From positions 28,643,114 through 28,707,113 of the forward strand of contig OX411547.1 of assembly GCA_948146395.1 (NCBI GenBank): DNA of 64,000 bases. The letters run 5' to 3'. Position numbers and translations under genes: made by a program. Below the pieces are notes generated by a model, which did no database searches, was not told the DNA's origin, and worked only from the letters and a program-made list of their open reading frames with translations. Positions 44,975 to 55,865 of this stretch are shown here, piece after piece. This DNA comes from Fragum whitleyi. Its lineage: Eukaryota > Mollusca > Bivalvia > Cardiida > Cardiidae. The number at the start of each line of letters is the position of its first letter. Within the stretch, counting starts at the first letter, position 1.

Positions 44975-45190
44975 AGTAGAGGGGGGTATAATGGTTTCAT
45001 ATTGTCTGTCTGTCTGTCTATTCGTCTGTCCCCATAAAGACCTATTGAGTTCTTTGTTTCCAGACTCTAACTCGAGTATGTAGTGACCTAGAATTATGTA
45101 ACTTTATACAGTTGTCCATGACACGTTGAAGTGCCTTATTGTTTTGGGGTCACAAAGGTCAAGGTTACAATTATACCTTGTTGGAAAATC
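44975..45190 (+). repeat. GTCTGTCTGTC repeat, copy 2
   Basis: AGAGGGGGGTATAATGG, GTCTGTCTGTCTGTC tract, TTTGTTTCCAGACTCTAACTC, then TTGGGGTCACAAAGGTCAAGG. See 18476-18690. Confidence 0.5.
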
Positions 45191-45247
45191 ATTTTATGAT
45201 TTTATCATTTTATTTTATATTTGTATTCAATATTTGATAGTATATAT

Positions 45248-45482
45248 GTGACCCATCACTCAAAAAGGGACCATCTGGGGATTCTGTAAAATTAATTATT
45301 GAAAAAGAGATTGGGTCCAGCATAGGTTAACCAGAAGTCGCATTTCAAAAATTCTTTCATTTGAAGGTAGATTGTTCACTCTAGATTCAGAAAATTGCAA
45401 ATAGTTTTGACCCTAGTCAGTCTGATTAGGATCGACACTTTACACACTACCAAGATGATCAATTTTTGCGTGATGGGTCACA
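45248..45482. mobile_element. MITE (AAAGGGACCATCT family), copy 4
   Basis: Ends GTGACCCATCACTCAAAAAG and TTTTTGCGTGATGGGTCAC, nearly perfect. It ends 32 bp before exon O. Confidence 0.75.
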
Positions 45483-45514
45483 AAAAGAAAATTCAGGGAT
45501 TTTGTATATTTCAG

Positions 45515-46081
45515 GGAGATGCTGACTTATACCCAAAGATTGCTGCCCTTAATTTCTTACAATCTGTGTCCAGATGTCATCAAGTCTTGGATTCCGTCTT
45601 ATCTGTGGATACAAAACAACAGATATGGAGACAACTTGTTGCACTTTTAAAAGATTTACTTGGAAACAAATCAAGTTCATCAGTTAAGTCACTTGAAGCT
45701 GGGGGTAAATCATTGCAAGGAAATAATGATGCAATGGAAAATGAAGACTTAGAACATGGTGCAATATCAAAACTTCTTTTGGAGGGCTCAGATTCATCAG
45801 ACAAAAAAGTACATCAGATACTTATTGAAAAAGACCAGAAGATTGGTAAATTGAAAACAACTGAAAGTTTTGATAACTTGCACTCAAATTTAGTTGAGAT
45901 TAAAGTGAATAATCCGTCTGCTGTTGGAAGTCTGTACTACTCTTTAGCTTTTGGAGGTAAACTACAGAATCAAAGTACCAGAGTACTGCTGATGGAAGTT
46001 CAATCTGTGATGGCTTCACTTTTGGCATCTTTCGACAAAGAAAATTTTACTACAATTGTGGAGGGGATTGTGAATGATGTG
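45515..46081 (+). CDS. URB2: URB2 exon O (largest exon)
   Basis: 189 codons in phase 0/0. It begins GDADLYPKIAALNFLQS and ends VEGIVNDV at donor GTATGT. The middle, about residues 55-120 of the exon, is a polar Ser/Lys/Glu/Asp-rich stretch (GNKSSSSVKSLEAGGKS and following), probably a disordered linker. The open frame extends on both sides of the exon, but the left extension is MITE sequence and the right one is intron. Confidence 0.9.
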
Positions 46082-46159
46082 GTATGTTCTTATGTTTTAA
46101 ATATAAGATCTGTCATGAGATTTTCTTTAAGACAAGAGGGACAATGGTTCAATTGCCTT

Positions 46160-46340
46160 TCCAACATTTGTCTATCTCCAGTGGATGAATAATAGCAAGC
46201 CTAATTGGCATAGCAACTTGGGGCTAGGAAATGTAATGGTTGTACTGGTGCAGAAAATAATCTATTGTTCTCCAGCAGATACAGTTAAAAAATTGTTTTA
46301 AAACAAAAAGGCATAAAACCCCATTCCAAGAGACAAACTG
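46160..46340 (+). mobile_element. Very degenerate SINE body
   Basis: GGGGCTAGGAAATGTAATGGTTG, TACTGGTGCAGAAA, GGCATAAAACCCCATTCC. The order matches the SINE body at low identity. Confidence 0.45.
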
Positions 46341-46525
46341 TTTTTTGATAAGTGTAGAATAGAAATGTTTATTAGGCCTCGGAAGCTTAATAACTCAACT
46401 CTATTCTTAATGAGGTAAAGATAAGCTTATCTACAATAAAATTTGGAAACAGGTTACTTTTCTTGCATAAACAACAGTTTTGTACTTTTAAACAATTTTT
46501 ATATCACCAAGATTATGGAAATATT

Positions 46526-46766
46526 GGGCCCATTTTACTAAACTTCTTATGAAAAAAAATTATTGCAAGTCAAATCACAAATTGTACCTGTTGTATGTAT
46601 TCATTGTTAGAATCTGTCTTGCAATATCTCATTGGAATGGTCTTTAGAAGACGATTCCAATGAGATGATGCATGGTATAATTCCATATTTAGTTACTATA
46701 CAAGAAGTAAGTTTGACTTTTGACTTGCGCAAAAATGATCGTAAGATGTTTAGTAAAAAGGGTCCA
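46526..46766. mobile_element. MITE (GGCCCATTTTACTAAA ends)
   Basis: Ends GGGCCCATTTTACTAAAC and GTTTAGTAAAAAGGGTCC, with an inner ATCTCATTGGAAT / ATTCCAATGAGAT hairpin. It is related to the insert at 56960-57118. 46767-47094 shows nothing clear. Confidence 0.65.
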
Positions 46767-47094
46767 TGTTGTGTAAGATAGTGTCAGGATAACATTACAA
46801 GGAGAATAATCTAATTCATGTGTAAAGCAAGAATCACAGTCTCTGATGGATTTTGGTTATAAAAGATAATATAAGTTGTATTGAGAAATTATCAGAAGAA
46901 TACAGAAAAATACAGAAGAATCTCCTTAACTGCCAGACCCAGATAATGGCATCTATCTAATGTATTTGTCTTCTTGAGTAATATTTGCAATTTCATAAGC
47001 ATGATATCCAATTTATCTGGTGTTTAAACTAAGGTCAGTCTTCATTCTATCCAAGCCATTTAGTGTGGAGTAGAACACTTAGTGTTTTTATTAT

Positions 47095-47342
47095 GTGACA
47101 CAAAAAGGGACAATCTGGGAACTGTGTGAAATAGACATTGGAAAAGGAGATTAGTTCTAGTAGAGGCCAACCAGAGGTCGCATTTCAAAAATTCTTTCAT
47201 AGGAAGGTAGAATGATTATTCTGGTTTCACAAAATTGGTAAAGTGTGAAAAGTCTTGACCCTAGTCAGACTGCACAGCCTGTGCATTCTTACTTGGGTCA
47301 ACACTTTACGCTCTTCCCAGATGGTCCCTTTTCATGTGACAG
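47095..47342. mobile_element. MITE (AAAGGGACCATCT family), copy 5
   Basis: Ends GTGACACAAAAAGGGACAATC and GATGGTCCCTTTTCATGTGAC. The left end lacks about 10 bp found in relatives. Confidence 0.68.
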
Positions 47343-47483
47343 TTCACTTATAAATTGCCAAGCCCTGCTGGCTCAGCAGTAATGCATTGGGCTCTCAATA
47401 TTTGGGCCCCCAGGTTGGACAACTTTATTTTGACATTTGACAAAAGTCAATGTAACAAGAGTCGTTTGTATCTCACCAATGGG

Positions 47484-47876
47484 CAGGGTTTGACACTAAG
47501 GGGAGTCTGGGAGTCTGAGACTACCTGTTTACCAGTTGGGACTCAGTCTATTTGCAAATAAGGAGTCCGATGGACTCAAGGGTCATATGAGAACATTTTG
47601 AAAAACAAATGCACAGAGCAGTGTCCTTTCTAACACTTGCCAAAACTATAGATCTTTCCACTACAAAAGTTGTTGAAGAAAACATTTTCTTGCATCCTGT
47701 AGTGTTTTGAAACAAAAAGCTTTCTTTGGAAAACCATTGTGGAAAAGAAGAAATTGCTTATAACAAGCAATTTTTTCTTCTACACAATGAAAATTAGAAT
47801 CCTTACTTTAGCTTGGACTCCTTGATTTCCCATGTCAGGGGTCCAATTGACTCCTTAATCTCAGGAGTTAGTGTGG
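47484..47876 (-). mobile_element. MITE (CAGGGTTT(C)GACACT family), copy 1
   Basis: CAGGGTTTGACACTAAGG at the left and CAGGAGTTAGTGTGG at the right. It contains GGAGTC repeats and the hairpin GAAGAAATTGCTTATAACAAG. It is the reverse orientation of 55256-55668. Just left, 47350-47480 holds a possible SINE head remnant. Confidence 0.55.
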
Positions 47877-48135
47877 GTGTATGATAAGAAGTAAGGACTA
47901 AAGACTATAGGTATGTACATGAGCCACTGCTATATAACTGCAATAATGTTGAAAGTGGCATTGAACCCAATTCAACAACAACAAAATTATGAATCTGTTA
48001 CAGCATGTAAGAAATCTTACTACAGACAGACAGACAATACAGTGTTACCTGTTTGTGTGGCAATATTTACTAAAGCTGGAGTTCTCGGATAAACATTCAC
48101 AGATTATACAGTTGGCCGCTGAAAAGGTATAGACC

Positions 48136-50417
48136 TTTTTTAGCTCACCTGAGCACGAAGTGCTCAAGGTGAGCTATTGGGATCGTAGAATGTGCGTCGT
48201 GCGACGTGCGTCGTCCACAATTTCTTTAAACATCTTCTCCTCCTAAACCAGTGGGCCAATCTTGATGAAACTTGGCAGGGATGTTCCTTGGGTCAAGCTC
48301 TACCAAAGTTGTTCAAATGAATGAAATCCACCCTTAACTTTCCCTTTACCCTTAACAAAAAGGGTGAAAATTTGAAAATCTTTCAAAATCTTCTTTTCTG
48401 AAACCAGAAGGCAGACAGCTTTCATATTTGGTATGTAGCATCATCTAGTGGACCTCTACCAAGTTTGTTCATATCAAGACCCTGGGGTCATATTTGGGCT
48501 TTGCCCGGGCCCAACCCTTTTTACATAGAATCAAAGAGCGAAAATCTTTAAAAATCTTCTTCTCTGAAACCAGATGGCAGACAGCTTTCATATTTGGTAT
48601 GTAGCATCACCTAGTGGGCCTCTACCAAGTTTGTTCATATCAAGACCCTTGGGTCATATTTGGGCTTTGCACAGGTGCATCCCTTTGTCTCTTATGAGCA
48701 CGAAGGGTAAAAAAATGAAAATCTTCAAAAATCTTCTTCTATGAAACCAGAAGGCAGACAGCTTTCATAATTGGTATGTAGCATCATCTAGTAGACCTCT
48801 ACCAAGTTTGTTCATATCAAGACCCTAGGATCATATTTGGGCTCCATCCAGGTGCAACCCTTTTTTTTATATAGAATCAAAGAGCGAAAATCTTTTAAAA
48901 TCTTTTTTAATCGAAACCAGAGGGCACACTGCTTTCATTTTTAGCTCCACTGGCTGAAAGCCACTGGGGCTATTGTCATGGCGTTGTGTCCGTCGTGCGT
49001 CCGTCCGTCTGTGCGTCCGTGCATCCGGTCGTAAACTTTTTCTTTAAAAATCTTCTCCTCAGAAACTACTGGATGGATTTCAACCAAACTTCACAGGAAT
49101 GATCCTTGGGTGACCCTCTTTCAAAGTTGTTCAAGAAATTTTGATCCAATGAAAAACATGGATTTAATGGGCGTGGCTAATTTCCAAATATGGTAAAAAG
49201 TGACTTTTCTCAGGGTCTAATTGATGGATACCAATAAAATTTTACATGACTGATCCTTGGGTGACCCTTAATCAGTCTACCAAAAATTATTTTGATCAGA
49301 TGAAAAATATGCATTTTATGGGCAGAGGTCATTTCTCTATATGTTATATAGTGGAAACTTTGAAAATCATTTTCTCTGAAACTAATTGATAGATATCAAC
49401 CAAATTTTACATGATTGATCCTTGGGTGACCCTTTATCAGTCTACCAAAAATTATTGTGATCGAATGAAAAATGTGTATTTTATTGGTGGAGGTCATTTC
49501 TCTATTTGTTATATAGTGGAAACTTTGAAAATCATTTTCTCAGAATGTAAGTGATGGAACTCAACCAAATTTCACAGGAATAATCCTTGAGTGATTCTTT
49601 ATCAGTCTTTTAAAAATTATTGTTAATGGATGAAAAATATGTATTTTATGGGCGGAGGTCATTTCTCTCTATTTTATATAGTGGAAACTTTGAAAATCAT
49701 TTTCTCAGAATGTAATTGATGGATATCAATCAAACTTCATTAGTATGATCCTTGGGTGAACCATTATCATGCAGCCAAAAATTATCGTGATTGGATGAAA
49801 ATTATGTCTTTTATTGGCGGAGGTCATTTCTCTATATGTTATAATAGTGGAAACTTTGAAAATCATTTCAACATAAATAGAACCCAAAATATCTAATAAA
49901 TCTAGTCAAAACTTTGATTACAAGAATTTCAAGCCTGTGGAGCGACTCAAGCCATTCATGGCTTTCTAGTTGGTATGCAGTATCATCTAGTGGGCCCCTA
50001 CCAAGTTTGTTCATATCAAGACCCTTGGGTCATATTTGGGCTCCACCCGGGCGCATCCCTTTCAGCTCATCTGAGCATGAAGGGTGAAAATATGAAACTC
50101 TTTCAAAATCTTCTTTTTTGAAACCAGTAGGCAGACAGCTTTCATATTTAGTATGTAGCATCATCTTATGGACCTTTTCCAAGTTTGTTCATATCAAGAC
50201 CCTGGGTTCACATTTGGGGTCCACCCGGGTGCATCCCTTTTTACATAGAATCAAAGAGCAAAAAGGCATATCTGTCTTGCTCTTTGTTGAAAACGTTCCA
50301 TGGTAGTGATCTTAAGCAATTATCTTCTTTTTGACATCTGCCTATGTAATTAATGTGATGTCCCAGGGGTCAAAGAGACTCAGGTGAGCGATCTAGGACC
50401 ATCTTGGTCCTCTTGTT
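48136..50417 (+). mobile_element. Helentron-like element (AGCTCACCTGAGC family) hosting another
   Basis: 5' TTTTTTAGCTCACCTGAGCACGAAGTGCTCAAGGTGAGCT, a complete nested stem, then GTGCGTCGTGCGACGTGCGTCGTCC and modules (CTTCTTTTCTGAAACCAGAAGGC, GACCCTTGGGTCATATTTGG). The 3' side is CAGGTGAGCGATC, hairpin GGACC-ATCTT-GGTCC (50396-50410) and TCTTGTT. The element 48938-49971 is inserted within one module. Confidence 0.75.
48938..49971 (+). mobile_element. TCTAGTT-ended Helentron-like element, nested
   Basis: 5' TTTTAGCTCCACTGGCTGAAAGCCACTGG, tract GTGCGTCCGTCCGTCTGTGC, six modules of about 160 bp. Then GCCTGTGGAGCGAC, hairpin AAGCCAT-TC-ATGGCTT and TCTAGTT (49965-49971). It interrupts GCTTTCAT / TTGGTATG of its host without a visible target duplication. 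Confidence 0.75.
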
Positions 50418-50442
50418 TTAAATCTAGGGCCTGAGGATTTCA

Positions 50443-50694
50443 GGGCCTGAGGCTATAAAGCTTTTCTCATTCTTGACTGAGAATTTTCTCAAATTTAGAG
50501 TTTAAATAACTGTATGAGCATATAAAAAAATATAAATAAGTTGTTATCAATAACAACTTATGAATATTTTCTTTTATACACATACATCTATAACAGTAAT
50601 ATTACAGAATTACAGCTTTAATCTCCATTTGAAATTAGAGTTAATTCTGATTTGAGAATGAGAAAAGTTTTATAACCTCGAGCCAAGATATTCA
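50443..50694. mobile_element. MITE (GGTTATAAAACTT family), copy 2
   Basis: Ends GGGCCTGAGGCTATAAAGC and AGTTTTATAACCTCGAGCC, with an AAGTTGTTATCAATAACAACTT palindrome in the centre. Confidence 0.68.
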
Positions 50695-50820
50695 ATTTTT
50701 GGATCGATTTTAAAATTTATTAGCACAACAGTTATTGGAGAAACATTTCATATCAACCATCTGATATTTAGGGTCAATGACCTAAGTTATGGTTTCTTGT
50801 TGACTTGATTCAAGTTTTGG

Positions 50821-51080
50821 CAGCTGCCGTCATTGCGCAGTTGGTAGTGCTTCAGACTGTCAATCTAGAGGTCCCGGGCGGCACTCATGCTTTTCGACTA
50901 TCTTTCACCAATAGGTTTATAATCGTAGACCTATGTGAGATAGCAGCTGGAGGCTAGGAAAGGATGTGGTGGTTGTACTGGTGAGAGAAATACCAGGAAA
51001 CCATTGCTAGGTGCTCCAGCCGCCGCTATATAACTGAAATGATGTTGAAAGCGGCGTAAAAATTCATTCAATCAATCAAT
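50821..51080 (+). mobile_element. tRNA-derived SINE with target duplication
   Basis: CAAGTTTTGG flanks both sides (50811-50820 and 51081-51090). The head GCCGTCATTGCGCAGTTGG has lost part of the B-box region. The body is typical and the tail is TTCAATCAATCAAT. Confidence 0.88.
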
Positions 51081-51612
51081 CAAGTTTTGGCTTTACAACC
51101 ATTTTAGTTCAAAGTAAGATAAGATATAATAGGGTATTTAAATTCATTATATGTAGAGAGTGTTATTGTTATGTTAAACCCTTAAATCAGTACTGAGACA
51201 CGATAGTGAAACTCCAAAGATCATTGTGGGAAAGGGAAAAGGCAAACAATCCTCCTTTCCTTACAATCGTTTCTGTTTTTGGTACAACTAATTACTAATG
51301 CTCTTCTTTCCAGCTGTTCAATTCAGACTTTCAAAAATTTTGTCCTGTTAATCGGAAGCTGTTTTGAATAAAACATAAGATTGTATGCAATCCACATTTA
51401 AACAGTTTTCAACTTGAAATGTGCACAAATTTTCTCAACATTAAAATATGAATACATGTTGATGGAAAATAGCTAAATGTAAATTTTGTAAATTTTAGTA
51501 GTTCTTAAGACTTTTATCCATGCAAGTCAAAGGTAAATAAAAAACCTCAATTAATTTCAAATTTGAATTAGCTTCTGTATGACAACTTAGTGTATAGGGA
51601 TGCCATTGATCA

Positions 51613-51779
51613 GGGCCAAAGGTTATAAAACTTTTCTCAGGCTCAGTCTCTATTTTCTCAAATTTTAAATTAGAATAAATGTATGAAAATAAAAGACAAT
51701 ATTAATACGACTTTAATCTCAGATTGAAATTTGAGAAAATTGAGCCTGAGCCTGAGAAAATTTTTATAACCTCAGGCCT
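51613..51779. mobile_element. MITE (GGTTATAAAACTT family), copy 3, short
   Basis: Ends GGGCCAAAGGTTATAAAACTT and ATTTTTATAACCTCAGGCC. The centre is shorter than in the other copies. Confidence 0.68.
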
Positions 51780-51868
51780 AGACTGAGTAGATGTTAATGC
51801 TTATCTGAGTGTAAATTATGCCCATGTGAAATTATCAAAATTGTGAAGCTCTTTTTGTTTCATTTTAG

Positions 51869-51985
51869 ATTGTATTAAATAGTCAAGACATTCTTCTTCA
51901 AGTACAGCATTATACTGAAGACCTGGTGACCATTGAGACTGTGTTACCGATACTTAGATCACAGTGCCAGATGTTGAATATCAGT
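51869..51985 (+). CDS. URB2: URB2 exon P
   Basis: 39 codons in phase 0/0: IVLNSQDILLQVQHYTEDL, then VLPILRSQCQMLNIS. Acceptor TTTCATTTTAG, donor GTAAGT. It follows the longest internal intron after the first (5.8 kb), which is filled by nested hairpin-ended elements. Confidence 0.87.
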
Positions 51986-52300
51986 GTAAGTATTATTTGT
52001 GGTAGATTTGTCTAGTTTGACTTTTACTTTGAATAGTGGATGCAACAAAAGTAGTGTGCAAACCTCTGGTTTATACCCTTGAAGTCATATCTAAAGGACA
52101 AAACTTGAAATCGATAAAACACTAGTGTCTTTTTCTTAAGCCTGACTCGTGAAAATTGGGTTGAAGTGACTAGGCTATTTTGTTTACCAGCATTAGATGT
52201 GTTATTGCAGGAAATACATTGGTTTCTTCAGCTAAATCTATTCAAATAAACTTTTATTTATAAACATCATAAAGATTAGTATTCTCTTGATATCAAGTGT

Positions 52301-52539
52301 CATTCTAGAGCTCCCCGGTATGATCCCTCTAGAGGGCACTCATTCTTTCTGACTATTTATGACTCACCAATTGGTTGATAATCGTAGACCTATGTGAGAA
52401 AGCAGCTGGAGGCTAGGAAAGGATGTGATGGTAGTACTGGTGTGAGAAATACCAGGAATTCCATTGTTAGGTGCTCCAGCCGCCTGATATAACTGAAAAA
52501 AATGTTGAAAGTGGCGTAAAACTCCATTCAATCATTCAA
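52301..52539 (+). mobile_element. SINE, 5' truncated, with 14-bp target duplication
   Basis: TTGATATCAAGTGT occurs at 52287-52300 and 52540-52553. The copy starts inside the tRNA head (CTAGAGCTCCCCGGTATGATCCC), which fits incomplete reverse transcription by a LINE partner. Tail CATTCAATCATTCAA. Confidence 0.9.
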
Positions 52540-52623
52540 TTGATATCAAGTGTGTATCTATTACAAATGTTCTCATTTTTATATTTAAAGCATTTTGGAC
52601 TTCAACAGAGATTCCAAATTATG

Positions 52624-52687
52624 GGGGTTAGCACTAAGCTATCATAAGTGCCTATAGATTTATAGGCACTTAGTTCTGAACTCACCC
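52624..52687. repeat. Hairpin related to 23138-23183
   Basis: GGGGTTAGCACTAAG ... CATAAGTGCCTATA-GATT-TATAGGCACTTAG ... AACTCACCCC. It lies 70 bp before exon Q. Confidence 0.65.
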
Positions 52688-52757
52688 CTTGATTTATTTT
52701 GAAGACAAAAATCAGCTCTTGTTCGAAGGAATTCAATTTCTTGAACTATCATTTCAG

Positions 52758-52935
52758 AGATTCTTATCTGCCAAGTCAGCTTCCATGTGTCTCCAAGGAT
52801 GTTTGAATGTGCCACTAGGGGGAGCCACCTTGTTTTCTGTTTTCCAAGCTTCCTGTGAATTGTTAGATACCCTTCTCATGAAACATACACATGTTGTGAT
52901 GCTACACATACCGGCTTTCATTGGATGTGCCAAAA
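52758..52935 (+). CDS. URB2: URB2 exon Q, ending at a U12-type AT-AC intron
   Basis: Starts RFLSAKSASMCLQGCLN in phase 0, through LFSVFQASCELLDTLL, and ends IPAFIGCAK plus one base. No GT donor fits; the next bases are ATATCCTTT, the consensus 5' site of AT-AC introns. The A left over joins AG of exon R to give Lys and restores the frame. The start is ambiguous: an AG at 52714-52715 would add 14 in-frame codons. The acceptor ATCATTTCAG at 52757 is preferred for its pyrimidines. Confidence 0.82.
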
Positions 52936-54089
52936 ATATCCTTTCTGATACTAAGAAAACATAGTTTGATGTTCACATCCTTGCTCTTCCCTCCTCCCAA
53001 CCCCTCTACTTACATATACAATAAATGATTCTTGATTAGCACTATTAAATTCAAGTTTTTTCCACTATAATTAAATAGAAAGAAGGCGGTTTAATTTAAG
53101 ATTAGACTGCATTTTTGCAGACAGATCTTAGTCTATACTGCCTGCCAAAGCTTGTGTGGAGCAGGAATATGCCATGAACAGGATGAGAAGGGTTCAGATT
53201 TGATTTTATTAAAGAAAAATGAAGTACATATCTCTATTATCAGAAGTACTGTAGCACAATCCCTAATAGTAGTACCCCTACATTTATACTAAGAAACCCC
53301 ACTTCAAATGCCTAAATTTTAGGAGCTTTTCGAGACTTCTCTAAATTTGAGATAAATTTCCTGTAAACAATCATTTATATGATTGTTTAGAGGAAATTCA
53401 CCCCAAATTTAAGGGAAAAGGGCCTATAAGACATCAATTTTAATGTTTGGTTTTTTTTTTTCAATCAGAAAACACATACAAAATAAAAGCTCTCTGACCA
53501 TGTTATGTATAGCTCCAAGGAGTGTTTATTAGGAAAAATATACGGCAAATAGCTCTTAACTCATGCATTTTACTCTCATGCTTAAATTAGTGCCACCACA
53601 AAGACGAGCCATGACATGATCGTTCCAGTATTTTTGATGTCTTGTTGAAATAAATATTCTTCAATGCTTTTCAGTGGATGATAGAGAAATAACAGTAGAT
53701 TATCATTTGATAAACTCATCCCATAACCAATGAAATTATCCAAAACCTCACTTTCTTTCATTTCATCCTATTTCTCGTTACCTAAGCAAGGCTAAAAAAG
53801 GTGATGGCATCATGACCTTTGCATAGCAATCACATGCACAATGTCCTAAAATTTTCACATTTTGTCCCATTTTTGCATTAAAAAAATAGAATAATTGTAA
53901 GTTTTTTGAGTAAGTTTGATTGGTATTTCATTTTGTGAACCAGAAAAAAACAATTTTCCAGTCATGAAAATAGAGCTTTTGCTGTTCACTCAATGAAACA
54001 TAAATCAATCTTAAACTGAAAATAAAGATATTTCTTTATTCATTTGTAAAAAAAATAAAAATGGTTTATATTCTTTAACTGCAACCTAC
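52936..54089 (+). other. URB2: U12-type AT-AC intron of URB2
   Basis: Seen: the 5' end is ATATCCTTTCT. A branch-site-like TTCTTTAAC is at 54071-54079 (one mismatch to TTCCTTAAC). The intron ends CTAC at 54089, 11 nt after the likely branch adenosine at 54078. Known: this combination and spacing define minor-spliceosome AT-AC introns. No GT donor keeps the frame, and the AT-AC junction does. The inside holds one copy of a 400-bp repeat (53660-54035). Confidence 0.85.
53660..54035 (+). repeat. Unknown 400-bp repeat, copy 2 (inside the AT-AC intron)
   Basis: TTCAATGCTTTTCAGTGGATG, AGATTATCATTTGATAAACTC, GCATAGCAATCACATGCACA. The hairpin at the right end (about 53933-53992) is imperfect. See 42354-42776. 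Confidence 0.65.
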
Positions 54090-54189
54090 AGCTATTAGTA
54101 TCTCTAGTAAAACATTCAGACCAGAAACTTGTTGTGGGTAACAGTGCAGCTATATCAAGTCTAACAGGATGTGCTTATCAGCTGGAAAG
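54090..54189 (+). CDS. URB2: URB2 exon R
   Basis: Begins with AG, completing Lys across the AT-AC junction, then LLVSLVKHSDQKLVVGNS through GCAYQLE, leaving two bases. The donor is GTATGT. A 5'-truncated SINE sits only 36 bp after the exon. Confidence 0.86.
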
Positions 54190-54225
54190 GTATGTTTGAA
54201 TGTCTGTCATCATTAGAAATAATAG

Positions 54226-54455
54226 GTCCCGGGTTCGATCCCCGAAGGCCGCACTCATTCTTTCTGACTATTTGTCTCTCACCGATGGGTTGATAATCGT
54301 AGACCTATGTGAGATAGCATCTGGAGGCTAGGAAAGGATGTGATGGTTGTACTGGTAAGAGAAGTACCAGGAATCCATTGCTAGGTGCTCCAGCCGCCGC
54401 AATATAACTGAAATAATGTTGCAAGCCGCGTTTAACTCCAATCAATCAATCAATT
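54226..54455 (+). mobile_element. SINE, 5' truncated, with 14-bp target duplication
   Basis: ATTAGAAATAATAG flanks both sides (54212-54225, 54456-54469). The copy starts at the B-box (GTCCCGGGTTCGATCCCC). It sits 36 bp after the exon R donor. Confidence 0.9.
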
Positions 54456-54874
54456 ATTAGAAATAATAGTTAAAAGTACAGGAAAACATGTGTTAGCCAA
54501 CCACTTACATGACCTCCAAAAAGCTGTTGTTAAAGAAAATGGTCACTGAGTACATGTTTTGTTGAAAATTACAAATATAATTTTGATTGAAAATGTATGT
54601 TATTGCGAAATTTCTTGAAAATCCTTTGTCGTTAAAACTCAATAGAATCGTCTCATTGAGATGATTCTATTGTGTATTAACAAAATAGGATCCATGAACC
54701 TAATCTTTTAGACCAATGATATCTACTTTAAGATATTTTGATTTAATGAGGGGGATTTGAAAACGGTCCCCTATTGGAAATGGTCACTTGATAGACATGG
54801 TGGCTGGATCAAAATTTACTGTATGCATTTTGAAGTAACTGAAGTAGGTGATACTATTATATATCAAGTCTCAA

Positions 54875-55150
54875 GCCGCCACCATGGCCCAGTTGGTTAG
54901 ACATAAGACTTCCAATCTGGAAGTCGTGGGTTTGATCCCTGGTGGCGGCAAATATCCTTTCTGACCTTTGTCTCTCACCAATCGGTAGATAATTGTAACC
55001 CTATGTGAGATAGCAGTCTGAGACTAGGAAAGGGTGTAATGGTAGTACAGGTGGAAGAAATACCAGGAATCCATTTTTAGGTGCTCCGGCCGCCGCGATA
55101 TAACTGCGTGAAATTGTTGAAAGCGGCATAAAACCCAAACAACAAACAAA
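54875..55150 (+). mobile_element. tRNA-derived SINE, full length, with target duplication
   Basis: ATCAAGTCTCAA flanks both sides (54863-54874, 55151-55162). The tRNA-like head 54875-54950 pairs GCCGCCA with TGGCGGC. The same subfamily as 30067-30352, by its GACTTCCAATCTGGAAGTC arm and CAAACAACAAACAAA tail. Confidence 0.92.
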
Positions 55151-55255
55151 ATCAAGTCTCAAATGATATCACTAAAGGGCAACTGAAATCAGTGTGACTG
55201 GAATTAAATTCTCTTGCAATATGTGATTTTGTTGGCAGAATGCAAACAATGTGCT

Positions 55256-55668
55256 CAGGGTTTCGACACTAACTTGTATGAGTAAGGAGTCATTTGGACT
55301 TCAAAGCTACCAAATCAAGGAGTCCAAGCTCAGATTAAGAGTGTGAGTTTCATGATGTGAAGAACTTTGTTGAGAAGAAGAAATTGCTTGTTACAAGCAA
55401 TTTCTTCTTTTCCACAAGTTTCTCCTTCAAAAGAGATGGTTTTCTTTCAGAATACTACTAGTTGCAAGCACTCGTTATCTTCAATAATTTCAATTGTGAA
55501 AATGCTATAAATCTTTCACGAGGATTGAAAAAAAGAAACTGACCTTTGTATTAATCAATTGATTATTATGTTTGTTTAAATATTCTTGTATTAACCAGGG
55601 AGTCCATGGGACTCCTTATTTACAAAATAAAGGAGTCCAAACAGGTAAACAAGGAGTGTCGAACTCTG
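55256..55668 (+). mobile_element. MITE (CAGGGTTTCGACACT ends), copy 2
   Basis: Ends CAGGGTTTCGACACTAAC and GAGTGTCGAACTCTG, flanked by the 5-bp repeat GTGCT. The CAG-type ends resemble hAT elements, though the duplication is short for them. It contains an almost perfect GAAGAAATTGCTTGT/ACAAGCAATTTCTTC hairpin. Confidence 0.68.
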
Positions 55669-55865
55669 GTGCTGAACAGAAAGGGTTGTCTTTTTAACCA
55701 TGAATAGATAACACAATTCTTGACATACCCTGGAAGAAAATACATCTATTAAATTTCCTTGCATTATGCCAATATGCCAATGACAGCCTTTCTCTAACAT
55801 TAAACAACCAGTGAGCAGTTTGAGAAATGTTGAATTTCATCTTGCATTTTCTGTTTTGTTTTCAG

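Noticed and set aside
45395..46192. 265-residue open frame as a complete gene
   Set aside because: Only 45515-46081 is exon. The left part is MITE sequence ending before a TTTCAG acceptor, and the right part follows a GTATGT donor.
52689..52964. URB2 exon Q read through to the TAG at 52962 as a terminal exon
   Set aside because: The conserved C-terminal domain continues in exons R-T in frame through an AT-AC junction, so this would cut the protein before its best conserved part.
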